Origin: CBDCWO01 sp965223405
Lineage (GTDB): Bacteria; Bacteroidota; Bacteroidia; Chitinophagales; Saprospiraceae
Reading direction: 5' to 3'
NCBI GenBank assembly: GCA_965223405.1
Contig: CBDCWO010000006.1
Coordinates: 6,510,001 to 6,574,000, forward strand
DNA length: 64,000 nucleotides
In this document: positions 53,590 to 62,925 of the stretch, one piece after another
Layout of the letters: each line of letters starts with the position of its first letter
Numbering within the stretch: position 1 is the stretch's first letter
Notes under the pieces: generated by a model
What the model saw: the letters and a program-made list of their open reading frames with translations, nothing else
What the model was told of the DNA's origin: nothing
Database searches by the model: none
Program-made: the position numbers and the translations under genes

Positions 53590-54605
53590 AAACATCATTA
53601 CTATTGCTATTTACTCCACTCGATCTCAATGGCAATCTCAATTTCAATGGAAATCTCAATTATTCGTTCATTGCCCATTGTTTCCTAAACAAAAACAAAA
53701 AACGAATGTCATCCCGAAATTTGCTTGCAAATGTTCGGGATCTCATTTTAGAGATAACCATCCATTTGTAGGTTTTCATTGACATTGCTACTGTCATTGT
53801 CATTGCTTTTGCTATTTACTCCACTCGACCTCAACGGAAATCTCAATTTCAATGGAAATCTCAATTATTCGTTCATTGCTTATTGTTTCCCAAACAAAAA
53901 CCAAAACCGAATGTCATCCCGAAATTTGCTTGCAAATGTTCAGGATCTCATTTTACATATAACGATCCATTTGTAGGTTTTCATTGACATTGTCATTGCT
54001 ATTGCTATTGATATTGATATTATTATTCCATCCCCTGCCCCCTCAAGGGGGACAAATACGGTTTCAAGTTTATATCTTCACTATGATCATCGGCTTTTTC
54101 GAAATCAGAATCCGTATATAGAATTTATTTGTAGGTTTTCATTACTATTGCTATTTACTCCACTCGATCTCAATGGCAATCTCAATTTCAATGGAAATCT
54201 CAATTATTCGTTCATTGCCCATTGTTTCCTAAACAAAAACCAAAAACGAATGTCATCCCGAAATTTGCTTGCAAATGTTCGGGATCTCATTTTACATATA
54301 AGGATCCATTTGTAGGTTTTCATTGACATTGTCATTGCTTTTGCTATTTACTCCACTCGACCTCAACGGAAATCTCAATTTCAATGGCAATTTCAATTAT
54401 TCGTTCATTGCTTATTGTTTCCCAAACAAAAACCAAAACCGAATGTCATCCTGAAATTTGCTTGCAAATGTTCAGGATCTCATTTTACATATAAGGATCC
54501 ATTTGTAGGTTTTCATTGACATTGCTATTGCTATTACTATTTTTATTGTTATTGTTATTCCACCCCCTGCCCCCTCAAAGGGGACAAATACGGTTTCAAG
54601 TTTTG
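53590..54605. repeat. Four tandem units in a 532-544 bp higher-order duplication
   Basis: A unit of about 190-205 bp occurs at roughly 53604, 53809, 54148 and 54341. Each has CTATTTACTCCACTCGA, short AATCTCAATTTCAATGG repeats, TTATTCGTTCATTGC, TCCCGAA...TTCGGGA hairpins (in copy 1 at 53712-53740) and TTTGTAGGTTTTCATTGACA. Units 1 and 3 share CTCAATGGCAATCTC and TGCCCATTGTTTCC; units 2 and 4 share CTCAACGG and TGCTTATTGTTTCCC. After units 2 and 4 comes CCCTGCCCCCTCAAGG-type DNA with CCCCC-TCAA-GGGGG (54038-54051) and a similar one near 54565. The whole has therefore been duplicated at 532-544 bp. Confidence 0.85.
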
Positions 54606-54740
54606 GCCTTGATGGTTGTCATTGGTCTGTTCGGATATTGTCATCATTTCAAAATCAGTATCATCTAGTCTATTCTTATTATAGGTTAGCACACTAAATT
54701 ATATTGCTCATTCTGATCTCCTTTCTAAACACAATCTATC

Positions 54741-54760
54741 CAAGGGGTCATGACCCCTTG
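54741..54760. repeat. Perfect 20-bp palindrome
   Basis: CAAGGGGTCATGACCCCTTG is a perfect inverted repeat; CTAT and ATAG extend it by four bases with a one-base bulge. It could act as a bidirectional terminator between the methyltransferase and the convergent DUF5995 gene. Confidence 0.7.
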
Positions 54761-54884
54761 ATAGGGCTGCAGTGCTTTTCATACGGATCTGCGTATACTA
54801 ATTCTGAATGAAGTATCAATGATCTGTTGTGTTATTAATTTATCCCCTTGAATAGTGGTAAATCCCCCTGCCCTTCATAAATGT

Positions 54885-55655
54885 TTATTCCAAGACGCTG
54901 ATGATTCTTCTTATTGATCCCACCTCTGTGATCCGGACCAATAGTAATGTGAATGCCATAAAATATCCTTGGAACATAATGGTCTCTCCAACTTTACAGA
55001 CGGTGCGATCAATGTTTTCAAGCGTCTCTTTTCTTTCGCCCTCCGGCTTTTCTGAAAGATTCACCGCTGCATCCCAGGCCAATTTTCTGGAAGCCAGCAT
55101 ACCTGTTTTTGCCAACCAATTCCCCCCTCTTCCAACAAACAAATCAATGACCTTTAACATCGGCCAGATCTTGCCCAGATCTTCCTTGATTTCCTTAATC
55201 ATTGAGATAAGGATATCATTAATTTTAAAAAAGTCTGCTTTGAGCTCATTGATGTCCACATTGCCAGTGGTTTGCGCTGCAGATATTGCAAGATCCAAGT
55301 CGATATGTGCATTCATGCCTAATAATAAATGTTGCAAAACTATGGGTTGCCACTTGCCAGCTAATACAAAAGCCATATTCCAAGCCTCTGTAGGTCGTTC
55401 CCCACGTTGATATTGTTCAAAGGCTTCTAAATATCTATTCCCAAATACCACATCCAATTTATCCATCCGGGGACCGTCATCAAAATAGCCATTTTCGATA
55501 CCCTCCTTTACCCGGATAGTAACTCTCCGATATAAGGCAGGAAAATATCCTAAACGGCTATTGTTATCTTTTGCCCAGGATACAATTTTCCCCAGTGACT
55601 CGATAAGTTCATCAATGGTGTTAGCTTGCAGGTTCTTGGGAGCATTGGTCGTCAT
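54885..55655 (-). CDS. DUF5995 family protein
   Basis: A 256-residue, largely helical protein without signal peptide. The segment VLQHLLLGMNAHIDLDLAIS with the N-x-H-I-x-x-D-L pattern and the preceding RPTEAWNMAFVLAGKWQP match what I recall as DUF5995. The His and Asp could bind a metal, as in helical-bundle ligand-binding proteins, but no activity is known. It is convergent with the methyltransferase across the repeat region. Confidence 0.75.
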   Translation of the reverse strand: MTTNAPKNLQANTIDELIESLGKIVSWAKDNNSRLGYFPALYRRVTIRVKEGIENGYFDDGPRMDKLDVVFGNRYLEAFEQYQRGERPTEAWNMAFVLAGKWQPIVLQHLLLGMNAHIDLDLAISAAQTTGNVDINELKADFFKINDILISMIKEIKEDLGKIWPMLKVIDLFVGRGGNWLAKTGMLASRKLAWDAAVNLSEKPEGERKETLENIDRTVCKVGETIMFQGYFMAFTLLLVRITEVGSIRRIISVLE

Positions 55656-55905
55656 GAAAGTAATTGATTGGTTCCTCTATTCCGTTTTTGTAACAGAAAA
55701 AATGACAGTTTTAAAATGAATAGCAATTTAGCAATACTTAGTTCAACCCAAAATAAAAATATCGAAAAGTTGGTGAGGTACGGTTAATAAATAAAGTGAC
55801 CTGTTACCTAGTTTACTTGATAAAATTGGGTTATTGCTCCAATTTGGTTAGTTTCGAACATTGCAAACCTATCAAAACTAATATAGTAATCAGAAAATAG
55901 AAAAA

Positions 55906-56667
55906 TTGAAAAGCCAATATCAATACCATATTCTGAATGGAGATGCATTAAAAAACCGATTTCCTGCCAAGATAGAAGGGTCGGTGATCGTGGTCCGTGA
56001 ATGCCTTGTAGATGGCCCTGTAGCTGGTTGGGAAATTTCCGAATTGTTTACCATCAGAGCGGAATTCATCAACCGCGAATATTCTGACTCCAGGTCAGGT
56101 TCATATCAAGATCTGGTAATCAATGAGTTTGCAAAAATTGCAGGAATCCCCCCGCATGCGGAGATCAATTTATGGTTTGAGTACGATTTATTTTGCCAGG
56201 TTAATTTCTGGTTTGTCATCTATTGGTTGAATCAGCACCACATGCAGTCCAACATGTTTTTTATTCAACCCACCTCAGATCTAGATTATGGTTTTTCCGG
56301 TATGCAGGATGACGAATTGTTCGAAGCCTTTCATAACCGACAAAAGATTTCCGCTCAAGATTCTGATGCTTTGGGAAGCCTTTGGACCATGTATCAAAAC
56401 AATCACACTGAAGAAATGATGCGTATTGCAAAGCACCTGTATCCTGATTTTCCATTCTTAATTCAGACCATTAATGCGCATATCGACCGTTTTCCTTACG
56501 GAAAGGATCCTGGTAAACCCATCCGAACATTACATGCCATAATGAGTGAGTTGGACACCAAAGACTTTGCCCTGATTTTTAAAGAATTTTCGAAAAGAGA
56601 GCCAGTCTATGGATTTGGCGATTTACAGGTAAGAAGATTATTACAGACAATCACTGATCAGGAATAA
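55906..56667 (+). CDS. DUF1835 domain protein
   Basis: The reading frame has no in-frame ATG before the conserved start; TTG at 55906 (stop 25 bp upstream) is the best start, giving 253 residues. YHILNGDALKNRFP and SVIVVRECLVDGPVAGWE match the beginning of the DUF1835 family, and LWFEYDLFCQVNFWFVIYWL the following strand-helix unit. Function is unknown; no signal peptide. It is divergent from the DUF5995 gene. Confidence 0.8.
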   Translation: MKSQYQYHILNGDALKNRFPAKIEGSVIVVRECLVDGPVAGWEISELFTIRAEFINREYSDSRSGSYQDLVINEFAKIAGIPPHAEINLWFEYDLFCQVNFWFVIYWLNQHHMQSNMFFIQPTSDLDYGFSGMQDDELFEAFHNRQKISAQDSDALGSLWTMYQNNHTEEMMRIAKHLYPDFPFLIQTINAHIDRFPYGKDPGKPIRTLHAIMSELDTKDFALIFKEFSKREPVYGFGDLQVRRLLQTITDQE

Positions 56668-56947
56668 GATCGTCCAGAACCGATCAATCCAATAGTTTAA
56701 CCATCCATCCGAACTCTTTTTGTATTTAGTTATGTTTTAACTTGACTCTATTTCAACCCGGTTGAACTGAATTAGACCGTTTTTCTTCCCAAACGCATAA
56801 TCTAAATTTTTAGGTATAAATATTTCACTCATTATCCGGGTACACTCTTAAAAAATGTGTACCTTTTAAAATAAATTTTGACCAATATGAATCAACCATG
56901 CAAAATCTTATATCCAGTCCCTGAGCGATCTACAAAAAGATAAAGGC

Positions 56948-57823
56948 TTGTATTCATTCAATGAACCGCACCGCACGGTATGGGATTTTCTACCGCCCGC
57001 CTCGGTACCTAGAAAGGGCTTATCACTGAAGGAGTTAGATGACCAACAGGATATCCTGGTATTTAATTTGCTAAAATCCAGTTTAAGTGACCGCGGATTG
57101 TTAAAAACCCAACAAATCATGGCGCTTGAAGAAGTATTGAGAATTTTAGAGAATAATAATCCAGGTAGAGATCAGGAATTGTATTATTTGGTTGTATATG
57201 GAACACCTGCCGATACCGGAAAATGGAGTTGGAGTTTTGAAGGACACCACCTTTCCTTAAACTTTACCATTGTCAATGGACATGTTTCGACTTCCCCTGT
57301 ATTTATGGGTACCAATCCTGCAGAAATCAGACAAGGACCAAATAAAGGCCAACGTGTACTCGGAAAAGAAGAAGATTTAGCCTTTATTTTAATGCAAAGT
57401 CTTCCGGAAAAGCTAAGAAAAAAGGCCATTTTTAAAAACCAAGCCCCTGCTGATATTTTCACAGGGCAAAAATCCAGGGTTTCACCTTTAGAGCCAGTGG
57501 GTATTTCATACCACGAATTGAAATCTGATGGAAAGCAAAAATTAAAAGAACTGATTGAGGAATACATCACTGTGATGCCTGCAGATTTAGCCGCGGTGCG
57601 AAGAGCCAAACTGGAGGCTGCGGGTTGGGATCCCATTCATTTTGCCTGGGCAGGTCCGGTAGAAAAAGGCAAGGGCCATTACTACCGCATTCAGGGGCCT
57701 ACCTTTCTGATCGAGTTTGACAATGTTCAAAATAATGCCAATCATATCCATTCGGTGTGGAGAGATTTTGATGGTGACTTTGGTAGGGATTTGCTTAAAG
57801 AACACTATCACCACGCTCATTAA
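56948..57823 (+). CDS. DUF3500 family protein, 5' end uncertain
   Basis: The conserved body runs from HRTVWDFLPPASVPRKGLSL through NHIHSVWRDFDGDFGRDLLK to the C-terminal KEHYHHAH, characteristic of DUF3500. The called TTG start at 56948 omits about 18 residues that look real in the same frame (KSYIQSLSDLQKDKG), but no ATG is available there. Removing one A from the AAAA run near 56906 would join the ATG at 56887 to the frame as MNQPCKSYIQSLSD. No signal peptide is present, unlike many members. Function unknown. The start should be treated as unresolved. Confidence 0.75.
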   Translation: MYSFNEPHRTVWDFLPPASVPRKGLSLKELDDQQDILVFNLLKSSLSDRGLLKTQQIMALEEVLRILENNNPGRDQELYYLVVYGTPADTGKWSWSFEGHHLSLNFTIVNGHVSTSPVFMGTNPAEIRQGPNKGQRVLGKEEDLAFILMQSLPEKLRKKAIFKNQAPADIFTGQKSRVSPLEPVGISYHELKSDGKQKLKELIEEYITVMPADLAAVRRAKLEAAGWDPIHFAWAGPVEKGKGHYYRIQGPTFLIEFDNVQNNANHIHSVWRDFDGDFGRDLLKEHYHHAH

Positions 57824-57938
57824 AGCCGAGAATTTAGGTAAAATTCTTTGAATTTGTCGGGATCAAAATCATGTAACTCCTAAAACTCGAGGAGCAATAC
57901 ACATACAACCGACCTGTTCTTATCGGAGATACCGGATA

Positions 57939-58364
57939 TCATATTTTTTCCAGATGTAATTCTTCCAAGTGCTCCGTATTATCGTCTTTAAGTTTAATCT
58001 TATTTTGGGTAGCTTCGTTAATTAACCAGTCGTCGTTCATTTCAGCCAATGGCAATAAAATACCTAAGTGCATGGTAAATTTAGAACTACTGGAGTTAAA
58101 AGACCAAGTACCTGACCGGACTATTACTCCATTCATAATTGCTTCCAGGCTGCCATCACCTGAAAACACAAAGGAGTAGCCATGAAATTTTTTAGTTTCT
58201 TCTTTATCTTTATCCCAAAAATAAGTGACTTTCCATGCAATATCCTGGGTAACGATTTTCTCAATTCCCGCAATAGGAGATAATTCATTACTCATCTTTG
58301 TGCATGCTGTACCTTGTATAAATAGAATAATTATGCAAGCTGAATAGGACATATTTAACCGCAT
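57939..58364 (-). CDS. Lipocalin-like lipoprotein
   Basis: A 141-residue protein. The start CIIILFIQGTAC is a plausible lipobox with Cys21. The mature part has a strand pattern FHGYSFVFSGDGSLEAIMNG and IVRSGTWSFNSSSSKF typical of small Bacteroidota lipocalin-like lipoproteins that hold one hydrophobic ligand. It is convergent with the DUF3500 gene and 267 bp upstream of the YceI gene start. Function unknown. Confidence 0.7.
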   Translation of the reverse strand: MRLNMSYSACIIILFIQGTACTKMSNELSPIAGIEKIVTQDIAWKVTYFWDKDKEETKKFHGYSFVFSGDGSLEAIMNGVIVRSGTWSFNSSSSKFTMHLGILLPLAEMNDDWLINEATQNKIKLKDDNTEHLEELHLEKI

Positions 58365-58631
58365 GGTTCAATTTTTTATGGCAAATAAATGTTAATTACG
58401 GCTGCAAAATCTATCAGAAATATTGAAAAATAAATTGAATTATATTGAGTGAGAAGTTTTACCGGTTGAACAAGCATCTCAAGAATTGGGTACATGCAAA
58501 CCAGCGAGAGCAAATTCTCTATTCAGCATTAAATTTTTACCATTAAGTCTTTTATTATGCCAGTTGAGCTAAAAATGCGAGTAATAGAAATAGCTTTTAG
58601 GTATTTTAACGGGCATTGTAATGCAACAAAT

Positions 58632-59204
58632 ATGTACAAATCAAGTAGAATAAACTTTCATTTTTTCTTCGTTGTAATAGTCACTTTTTGTTGTAGCGAC
58701 AATTTAAATGCACAAATATTTAAGTCAACGTTAAGTTCCGTACATTTTACTTCCGATGCACCTTTGGAATTGATAGAAGCACAATCTGAAAAGCTACTTG
58801 GTATTATCAATTCAGAAAACAACACATTTGCCTTCAAGATCGAAATGAAAAGTTTCGAAGGATTCAACAGTGCTTTACAGCGAACTCATTTTAATGAAAA
58901 CTACCTCCAGACTCTGGAATTTCCTTATGCCACATTTAGCGGTAAAATAATTGAGAAACTGGATTATAACAAAAATGGTGAATATAAAATCAGGGCAAAG
59001 GGTCAATTAGTTATCCATGGTGTTTCACAGGAGCGCATAATTAAAAGTAACGTTCAAATCAAAGATCAGCAAATCTTTATTCAATCGGATTTTAGTATAT
59101 TATTGAAAGAGCACAACATCAGTATTCCCAAAATAGTCTATCAAAAAATTGCAGAAGAAATTCAAGTAAAAGTGAATTCGACACTTGAGAAATCAAACCT
59201 ATGA
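58632..59204 (+). CDS. YceI family secreted protein
   Basis: From the ATG at 58632 the product is 190 residues with a signal peptide (INFHFFFVVIVTFCCSDNLNAQ). KSTLSSVHFTSDAPLELIEA and FAFKIEMKSFEGFNSALQRT with LQTLEFPYATFSGKI match the YceI lipocalin fold, which binds isoprenoid chains such as ubiquinone in the periplasm. Its stop codon overlaps the ATG of the histidine kinase by four bases (ATGA), so it is the first gene of a three-gene unit. An upstream ATG at 58557 only adds a non-hydrophobic leader. Confidence 0.83.
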   Translation: MYKSSRINFHFFFVVIVTFCCSDNLNAQIFKSTLSSVHFTSDAPLELIEAQSEKLLGIINSENNTFAFKIEMKSFEGFNSALQRTHFNENYLQTLEFPYATFSGKIIEKLDYNKNGEYKIRAKGQLVIHGVSQERIIKSNVQIKDQQIFIQSDFSILLKEHNISIPKIVYQKIAEEIQVKVNSTLEKSNL

Positions 59205-62110
59205 GAAGGATTCTGGTCATACTGCTTCCATTAGTAATTTGCGTAGCCGGATTTGCACAATCTCCTTACTTTCATCATTATTCAATGGGAAGTAATCTTT
59301 CTGCATCTGAGAAAATCAATTTGCTCTACGGAGATCCTCTCGGGCCAATTTGGATAGGCACAGATGATGGATTGTTTCTTTTTGATGGTCAGCACTTTCA
59401 TACCTATCACAAAATGGACACGTCAAGTGCGGTTGTTTCTGCTCTTATTAGAGATCATAACAATTTGCTATGGGTAGGTTATGAGGATGGTTCTATTTAC
59501 CATTTGGAGAATGAAAAGTTGAACGCTTGGGAACCTGAAGAAGGCACGCCGGCAAGTCCAATAATTTCTTTTTTGGAGGACGGTGAAGGAGGGTTATGGT
59601 TTTCTACTTACGGAGAAGGTCTTTATTATTGGAACGGAACTAGAATGTATAATATCGACGAAGAAGATGGACTGTTGGGAAATGAAATCTATGTAATGCA
59701 GCAAGATGCCCAAGGGCGAATGTGGTGTGGAACCGATGCGGGTATTAGTATTTGTAGTCAAAAGGGCGCCAAAAAAGAAATTATAAACTTGACTGCTGAT
59801 GATGGATTACCGGATGAAATAGTCAAGGCATTAGTTATCGACGGGGATAAAGGCTGTTGGATCGGCATGTATGACCAAGGAGTATGTTACTTTGATTTCG
59901 CAACCTCCTTGTTTAAAACACTAAATTCCGATTGGATAGAAGGAGTAGTTTCTAACCTGGAACTATTTGTCGATAAAGAACTGTGGATTGGAACGGAAGA
60001 AAATGGCTTATTGAGATGGTCATTCGACGAAAATCCGCATGATGGGTCTATGAGGTCCAAGCCTGAAAAAATTGGAACAAATCTGAACCAAATAGGAACC
60101 AAGATCTACGACCTTCATAAAGACTTTGAAGGAAATATTTGGGTTGCCTCCAATTCAAAATTTATCAACAGAGCTCAGCGTCAATTCGAAATATTACAAA
60201 CCGACCTCCCTGCTATTCAGAGTATCATACATGGTAAGAATAATGTGCTGTGGATCGGAACTGAAGAAGGATTGTTCGACATGGCCAATAAGGGTAAATA
60301 TAATATGTGGTTGAATGGACAAAAAATTAATGTGTTGAGTTTGTACGAAGATCGGTTTGGAAATATCTGGGCCGGCAGTTTTGGTGATGGTGTATTTTGT
60401 ATACAACCTTCCAGCGGAAGGTGGTTACGTTTATCCGAAAAAGAAGGATTGACGAATGGTAGTGTACTAAGCATTGATGGCAAGGACGAACGCCTTTGGT
60501 TGGCCACGCTTGGGGGGGTTACAGAGTTTATCTGTACCGTGGATCCATTTTCGGGCATTCTGCCTGTGGCTTTTAATTACAATCAAGAAAATGGACTGGG
60601 CACCAATTTTATATATAAAGTTTTGGTTTGTACTAAAGGTGATATTTGGTTTGGAACTGATGGAAAGGGAATGAGCGTATTGAGAAACGGTGTGCTTATC
60701 AATTATGATCAAATCGCTATAAAAAATGAGGATGGATTTTTAGATAGTATCGCATTGAGAACCATATATAGCATTACTGAAGATGCAAATGGCAACATGT
60801 GGTTCTCAACTGCTGACAACGGTTTATTTAAGTTTGATGGAAATGACTTTCAGCAATATCACCTTGATGAGGGAATCAGGGATTTGGGCTTAACTTGCAT
60901 TACTGCTACTGAAGAGGGTCAGATCATGCTGGTTCATCCCTTAGGCATAGATTTGATGGATCCAAACTCCGGTGAAATACTCTATTTTGATGAATCTATC
61001 GGATTAGAAAATTTTGATCCCAACATTAATGTAGTAAGTAAAGACCTATATGGTAATATCTGGACTGCAGGTCAGACTGAAATCATCAAATTTACCCATC
61101 TCAAGGAAGAACTTATAAAATCACCACCCATCTATTTACTACAACTTCCGACCGGATTGACACCTTATGATCAAAATGCGATCCATACCTTCGCATATCG
61201 GGATAATAATTTTTTATTTAAGTATTTGGGTTTATGGTATACAGATCCGGAACGAGTAAACTATCGCTATCGGTTGCTGGGATATGACTCCAATTGGAAA
61301 AAAACCGGTGACCGATTAATCAGTTATTCTAAACTGCCCTGGGGTAATTACCAATTTCAACTAATGGCGGCAATTGGAGAAGTTTTTAGCGGGGAGCCTA
61401 CTGTAAAACAGGAATTTTATATTTCACCTCCTTTTTGGGCTACCTGGTGGTTTTGGATTGCAATCACCACTATTTTGCTCGGTGCGTTTATTCAATGGCA
61501 AAAATGGCGCGAGCAAAGAATTGAAAAACTAAATCAACTCGAAAAAGAAAAAGTATTTAGTCAATTGAATGCTCTTAAGTCACAAATTAGTCCTCATTTT
61601 TTGTTTAATAGTTTTAACACCCTGGTAGGAATCATTGAAGATAATCCGAAACTAGCAGTGGAATACGTTGAGCAACTTTCTGACTTTTATCGTGCTATTC
61701 TCCAATACCGTAACAAGGACCTCATTTCGATAGCAGAAGAGCTGGCTTTACTCAAAAATTATGGCTATTTGCTAAAACGACGCTTTGGCCAAAATCTACA
61801 ATTGGACATCCAGGTAGAGCCCAACGGCGGCTTGATACCTCCCTTAAGTCTACAAATGTTAGTGGAAAATGCCATTAAACACAATGTCATTTCCAAAGCA
61901 AATCCACTGATCATAAAAATTTACAATCACGAGCAATACATAGGAGTGGAAAACAATAAACAACCTAAAATTAAGACAGACCAATCCACACATTTTGGAT
62001 TGGAAAGCCTACGCAAAAGATACAATGCCTTTGGAAAGCCACCAATTGAAGTATCATTTGACGAGAACCGCTTCATCGTAAATTTACCAATTTTAAAAAA
62101 TCCAAAATGA
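59201..62110 (+). CDS. Propeller-type sensor histidine kinase (LytS family)
   Basis: A 969-residue sensor. Signal peptide (to about 19), then a two-component regulator propeller with many W-G/T blades (DPLGPIWIGTDDGLF, GEGGLWFSTYGEGLY, EGNIWVASNS), a Y_Y_Y-like domain near 640-720, a membrane segment (about 748-768) and a LytS-type kinase: phospho-acceptor His799 in ISPHFLFNSFNTL, and the ATP lid in LQMLVENAIKHNVIS. It therefore senses a periplasmic ligand. It overlaps both neighbours by four bases, so YceI-kinase-regulator form one translationally coupled operon. Confidence 0.9.
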   Translation: MRRILVILLPLVICVAGFAQSPYFHHYSMGSNLSASEKINLLYGDPLGPIWIGTDDGLFLFDGQHFHTYHKMDTSSAVVSALIRDHNNLLWVGYEDGSIYHLENEKLNAWEPEEGTPASPIISFLEDGEGGLWFSTYGEGLYYWNGTRMYNIDEEDGLLGNEIYVMQQDAQGRMWCGTDAGISICSQKGAKKEIINLTADDGLPDEIVKALVIDGDKGCWIGMYDQGVCYFDFATSLFKTLNSDWIEGVVSNLELFVDKELWIGTEENGLLRWSFDENPHDGSMRSKPEKIGTNLNQIGTKIYDLHKDFEGNIWVASNSKFINRAQRQFEILQTDLPAIQSIIHGKNNVLWIGTEEGLFDMANKGKYNMWLNGQKINVLSLYEDRFGNIWAGSFGDGVFCIQPSSGRWLRLSEKEGLTNGSVLSIDGKDERLWLATLGGVTEFICTVDPFSGILPVAFNYNQENGLGTNFIYKVLVCTKGDIWFGTDGKGMSVLRNGVLINYDQIAIKNEDGFLDSIALRTIYSITEDANGNMWFSTADNGLFKFDGNDFQQYHLDEGIRDLGLTCITATEEGQIMLVHPLGIDLMDPNSGEILYFDESIGLENFDPNINVVSKDLYGNIWTAGQTEIIKFTHLKEELIKSPPIYLLQLPTGLTPYDQNAIHTFAYRDNNFLFKYLGLWYTDPERVNYRYRLLGYDSNWKKTGDRLISYSKLPWGNYQFQLMAAIGEVFSGEPTVKQEFYISPPFWATWWFWIAITTILLGAFIQWQKWREQRIEKLNQLEKEKVFSQLNALKSQISPHFLFNSFNTLVGIIEDNPKLAVEYVEQLSDFYRAILQYRNKDLISIAEELALLKNYGYLLKRRFGQNLQLDIQVEPNGGLIPPLSLQMLVENAIKHNVISKANPLIIKIYNHEQYIGVENNKQPKIKTDQSTHFGLESLRKRYNAFGKPPIEVSFDENRFIVNLPILKNPK

Positions 62111-62874
62111 AAATACTAGTGGTAGAAGACGAACCGGCAGCAGCCAAAAGGCTTGTCAAAATGATTAAAGAATGTGAAGGGGAACAGAAATATGAAATTG
62201 TAGGCCAATTGGATAGCGTCCAAGCTGTTATCGATTGGTGGAAAAATCATGATCCTCCCGAACTATTATTCTTAGATATTCACCTGGCGGATGGAAGCAG
62301 TTTTGAGATTTTTAATGAAATAAAAGTCGAGCAACCAATTATTTTCACTACAGCTTATGATGAATATGCCTTAAAAGCTTTTCAGGTAAATGCCATTGAT
62401 TATTTGTTAAAGCCCATCAAAAGCCATGAGTTAGAACAGGCCATTCTAAAATACAAAGCTACCCATTCTCCTGCTAAAATCAACTATACAGAGCTCGTTA
62501 ATTTGCTGGCTCCGGATAAGATGACCAAACGATTTATGATTAAAATTGGACAACAAATTCAAATCATAGATTTACAGGATGTTGCATATTTTTATACTCA
62601 GGATAAAATTACATTTTTAATGGATAAAAATGGCAAACGATATCCTATTGATGAGTCCTTGGAAAAACTTGAAGAAATTGTAAAGCGCATACCTAATACA
62701 TTTTTTAGGATAAACCGTCAGTTTATTGTGAGTTTGGGCTCAATTGAGAAGATGTACGCTTATTCCAAATCACGGGTCAAGCTCTCTTTGAATCCGAGTT
62801 GTAAATTGGAGACTATCGTGAGTACGGAACGTTCTCCCATTTTTAAAAAGTGGTTAGTAGGAGATGTGGGATGA
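62107..62874 (+). CDS. LytTR family response regulator
   Basis: A 255-residue regulator. The receiver domain has acidic residues Glu7/Asp8, phospho-acceptor Asp57 (LLFLDIHLAD) and Lys near 108 (LLKPIKSH). The C-terminal 110 residues (DVAYFYTQDKITFLMDKNGK then FFRINRQFIVSLG) are the LytTR DNA-binding domain. Its ATG overlaps the kinase stop (ATGA), so the kinase at 59201 is its partner. LytTR regulators bind short direct repeats upstream of their targets; I did not find an obvious one here. Confidence 0.92.
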   Translation: MKILVVEDEPAAAKRLVKMIKECEGEQKYEIVGQLDSVQAVIDWWKNHDPPELLFLDIHLADGSSFEIFNEIKVEQPIIFTTAYDEYALKAFQVNAIDYLLKPIKSHELEQAILKYKATHSPAKINYTELVNLLAPDKMTKRFMIKIGQQIQIIDLQDVAYFYTQDKITFLMDKNGKRYPIDESLEKLEEIVKRIPNTFFRINRQFIVSLGSIEKMYAYSKSRVKLSLNPSCKLETIVSTERSPIFKKWLVGDVG

Positions 62875-62925
62875 AGGTGATAAAGATGAAATACTGTCGA
62901 TCACGTCTATTAAAATACTATGAGC

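Larger units (their letters stand above)
53549..54884. other. Large gene-free region carrying a repeat block
   Basis: 1.3 kb without a gene between the methyltransferase and the convergent DUF5995 gene. The block at 53590-54605 is described separately; a 20-bp palindrome sits at 54741-54760. Short frames in the repeats are low-complexity shadows and were not called. Confidence 0.6.

Noticed and set aside
53590..54605. Possible CRISPR array from evenly spaced repeats
   Set aside because: The repeated units are about 200 bp, the repeats themselves are long and diverged, the spacing sequence is not unique, and no cas gene is near.
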